From Rufibacter ruber (GTDB lineage: Bacteria > Bacteroidota > Bacteroidia > Cytophagales > Hymenobacteraceae): DNA of 62,380 nucleotides. Below are positions 60,537 through 62,380 of this stretch, piece after piece. Below the pieces are notes generated by a model that was not told where the DNA came from, did not search any database, and worked only from the letters and a program-made list of their open reading frames with translations. The DNA is taken from assembly GCF_001647275.1 (NCBI RefSeq), contig NZ_LRMM01000028.1, positions 1 through 62,380 on the forward strand, written 5' to 3'. Position 1 is the stretch's first letter, and the number at the start of each line of letters is the position of its first letter. The position numbers and the translations under genes were made by a program.

Positions 60537-60576
60537 CTGTTTTGGAGCCGTTTTCTGAAAAACAGCCCCAAAACGC
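60537..60576. repeat. Family A hairpin between convergent genes
   Basis: CTGTTTTGGAGCCGTTTTC pairs with GAAAAACAGCCCCAAAACG. It lies between the GNAT stop (60511) and DUF421 stop (60586). Confidence 0.85.
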
Positions 60577-60585
60577 CCGGTGCGG

Positions 60586-61278
60586 TTATGATTCTATGGC
60601 TTGGCCCCAGCTGTTCTGCCCGCAGTTGGGGCAAGGGCCGCTGGGTTCCTCCAGATGGTTTAGCACAAACCCACAGCAGCGGCACGCCCATTTCCCCTGT
60701 GCGTTTTCCTGGTCATTTCGCAGCTCCGGGTCAATGTCTGGCACCAGCGACAGGCCCGCTCTTTTCTCCTGGAACTGCAGGATGGTAAAGGCTCCGTTGG
60801 CTTCCAGGTACGTGCGCTGCACTTTGCCCAGGTTCAGGATATTCTCATGCCTGAACTGGGCAAACAGCCGCTGCTGCGTGATGCGGGTACGCTCCATTAA
60901 ATCCAGCTGCAGACAGCCGTCTTTGACCAGAATGTCCATATCATCCAGGAAGTCACGCTCCAGCCGCGCGTTTTGGGTGGTGCGCCAGGCTATGAGCCGC
61001 TCAATGCCCACCACTACGGCGGCAATGATGACAATGGGCAGAATACCCCGCGAAGGGTCCATCATGGCCACGCCGTTGGCGGCGGCCAGAGACACCAATG
61101 CGGCCATTTCGGTCCTGCTCAACATGCCAGACATGCGTTTGCCCATGGCCCGCATGGAAAGCATGAGCACCAGGTAGATGAAGGCGATCCTGATCACCAC
61201 CTCCAGCAAGAAACTCCACGGGGCTTCTCCCAGGACTATGCGCAGCCAGTCTGTAATCTGTATTTCTTCTGGTTTCAT
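60586..61278 (-). CDS. DUF421 (YetF-type) membrane protein with zinc-ribbon tail, copy 2
   Basis: The 230-residue protein has three predicted N-terminal membrane helices (to ~residue 85). The DUF421 cytoplasmic domain follows: KRMSGMLSRTEMAALVSLAA, GIERLIAWRTTQNARLERDF, DDMDILVKDGCLQLDLMERT. Family members end there, but here a tail CRCCGFVLNHLEEPSGPCPN adds CxxC...CxxC, a zinc ribbon. The paralogue at 61294 lies 15 nt upstream on the same strand with the same layout. YetF-type proteins are linked to spore or envelope properties in Firmicutes; their role here is unknown. Confidence 0.88.
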   Translation of the reverse strand: MKPEEIQITDWLRIVLGEAPWSFLLEVVIRIAFIYLVLMLSMRAMGKRMSGMLSRTEMAALVSLAAANGVAMMDPSRGILPIVIIAAVVVGIERLIAWRTTQNARLERDFLDDMDILVKDGCLQLDLMERTRITQQRLFAQFRHENILNLGKVQRTYLEANGAFTILQFQEKRAGLSLVPDIDPELRNDQENAQGKWACRCCGFVLNHLEEPSGPCPNCGQNSWGQAIES

Positions 61279-61293
61279 AAATTGGTTGGCTGA

Positions 61294-61983
61294 TTATTTG
61301 ACAGAGGGGGTCCACTGGTCACAGGCACAGTTGGGGCATTCTGTGCCCTGCACCTGTCCGGTTTCTGCCACATAGCCGCAGCGGGTGCAGGCAGCATAGA
61401 GCTGATCTAGCGGCAGGTTCTGCACCATGTCCTCGTCTTTCAAGGGCAACACTGACAGGCCCTGCCGGGCCTGGTCTGCCTTCACTACGCTGAACAGGCC
61501 GCAGGCTTCTATGTACACCCGTTTCACCTGCCCCAGCTGCGTAACATTATGGGTTCTGAGCGCCGCAAACACCTGGTCTTTTGAGAGACGGGCTTTTTCC
61601 ATCTCCTCAATCTGCAGCACGCCTTCCCGGAGAATGACAGACAAATCCCCCTGGGTGATCATTTCTATTTTCCGGCTCCGGAACGCCCAGAGGTTGATGC
61701 CCCTCTGAAAGGCCAGGGCACAGATGAAGACCACAATGCCCACCAGAATACCCCGGTCTGGCAATTGCATGGGTGCCGAGGCAATACCGCCCAGCGTGAC
61801 CATTACGGCCAGCTCAGAGATGGTTAACTGCGCATTCATGCGCTTGCCCATGAGGCGCAGGATGATCAGCAAAGCCATAAAGATGATAATGGTGCGCAGC
61901 AGCACCTCCCACATAAACTCCCATGGGGTATTGCCAATGAGCAGGCGCTCCCAATCTGGGAAATAGATCTCTTCCTTTTTCAT
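61294..61983 (-). CDS. DUF421 (YetF-type) membrane protein with zinc-ribbon tail, copy 1
   Basis: The 229-residue paralogue of the downstream gene has the same order: membrane helices, GKRMNAQLTISELAVMVTLG, the DUF421 domain (AFRSRKIEMITQGDLSVILR) and a C-terminal zinc ribbon CTRCG / CPNC (in YAACTRCGYVAETGQVQGTE). The two genes differ enough in sequence to be an old duplication. They probably form one operon and may make a heteromer (inference). Confidence 0.88.
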   Translation of the reverse strand: MKKEEIYFPDWERLLIGNTPWEFMWEVLLRTIIIFMALLIILRLMGKRMNAQLTISELAVMVTLGGIASAPMQLPDRGILVGIVVFICALAFQRGINLWAFRSRKIEMITQGDLSVILREGVLQIEEMEKARLSKDQVFAALRTHNVTQLGQVKRVYIEACGLFSVVKADQARQGLSVLPLKDEDMVQNLPLDQLYAACTRCGYVAETGQVQGTECPNCACDQWTPSVK

Positions 61984-62380
61984 AACCTTGGGAAATACGA
62001 GGTTCCCTCAGGAAAAAGATATTTTTGGCTATATGAATTAATACTGAAAATAACCTGCGCTTTCTTCTCACCAGGCCGAGCAAGAACCTGCCCTTTGGAA
62101 AGGCTATCCTGTTTCTGGCCTGTTTTCTAGAAAACAGCCCGGAAACAGGAAGTGCTTTATTATGAGAGATCTATATAGTATATTCGGCAGTGCAATTACG
62201 TTTATCCAGCTACCGTTGGTTGGATAAACGTATGTTTGGGTACGGGTATAGGGGTGATAAACGTAATTGTGACGGTTATACGGTAGTTAATCCGTCATTG
62301 GATTATTTTCTGCTTTTATAATGGCGAAGCCTCCAGGCAAGGGAGGGGAAAGGAACCAAAGGTCATTAAAGCCTCAAAAT
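61984..62380. other. Edge spacer with family A repeat and nested inverted repeats
   Basis: Upstream of the DUF421 operon. It holds a family A copy at 62108-62149 (CCTGTTTCTGGCCTG / CAGCCCGGAAACAGG). Beyond that is an unrelated inverted-repeat cluster at 62193-62269. The region from 62270 to the window end contains no gene I can support. Confidence 0.55.
62193..62269. repeat. Nested GATAAACGTAATTG inverted repeats
   Basis: TACGTTTATCCA (62197-62208) and TGGATAAACGTA (62221-62232) form a perfect 12-bp inverted repeat with a 12-nt spacer. A third box GATAAACGTAATTG (62256-62269) is the complement of 62193-62206. The arrangement of three half-sites resembles a recombination or regulatory site; function is unknown. 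Confidence 0.65.

Noticed and set aside
1404-62149. Dispersed hairpins considered as a CRISPR array
   Set aside because: The copies are scattered at gene ends over 60 kb, not regularly spaced, and no cas gene is present.

Overview
The window looks like chromosomal DNA of a Bacteroidota bacterium, most likely order Cytophagales, family Hymenobacteraceae (a Rufibacter- or Nibribacter-like organism; this name is inference). The evidence is family content: SusC-type and other TonB-dependent receptors, DUF2723, DUF3098, DUF4890 and DUF6370 proteins, lipoproteins with short lipoboxes, an ECF42 sigma factor with its DGPF partner, and a few TAnnTTTG promoter-like boxes. No rRNA, tRNA or CRISPR array was seen. 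Genes are mostly single or in pairs, with direction switching often.

Layout. 0-10 kb: Ada DNA repair regulator, M28 peptidase lipoprotein, unknown protein plus frameshifted patatin, NHL/TIG lipoprotein, DUF2383 protein, outer-membrane beta-barrel, 3D-domain protein, DEDD exonuclease. 10-24 kb: second M28 peptidase, CcoI-type copper ATPase, small membrane and cupin proteins, LEA14-like protein, a frameshifted SusC-like receptor, a frameshifted OmpR-type response regulator, AlkD-like protein, membrane protein, sensor kinase. 24-36 kb: a DUF3098-DUF2723 fusion, RAYT transposase remnant, universal stress protein, DsbA-like protein, SDR, a TonB receptor behind a DtxR/MntR-like operator, a DUF559 endonuclease lying inside a palindromic mobile element, RhlE-like helicase. 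36-38.5 kb: an A+T-rich two-gene island coding an HEPN-like protein (R-x4-H) and a protein with a C-terminal Mrr-type nuclease, beside a truncated serine hydrolase; this is the best candidate for an undescribed defence module. 39-49.6 kb: TetR-AarF pair, RlmF, DUF6370 protein, a bicarbonate transporter/isocitrate dehydrogenase operon with a divergent LysR regulator, GAF-PAS protein. 50-62 kb: serine hydrolases, YCII/ECF42 pair, PfkB kinase, AsmA-like protein, Spy-like protein, LLM oxidoreductase, GNAT, and two DUF421 proteins with zinc-ribbon tails.

The intergenic space is unusually structured. About 31 copies of a ~40-bp hairpin (family A, CTGTTTTNGGCCTG...CAGGCCNAAAACAG) lie mainly at gene ends and probably act as terminators. 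One lies inside a fusion gene and one forms the start of the patatin gene. Separate families are: a ~160-bp MITE with GAGC...GCTC ends and TTA/TAA target duplications (E), palindrome-ended elements of 165-220 bp related to the DUF559 element (B), and two minor repeat types (C and D). Nested insertions give relative ages.

Three genes (patatin, SusC-like, response regulator) each carry what looks like a single-base frameshift. Either these are real lesions or the sequence has residual indel errors.
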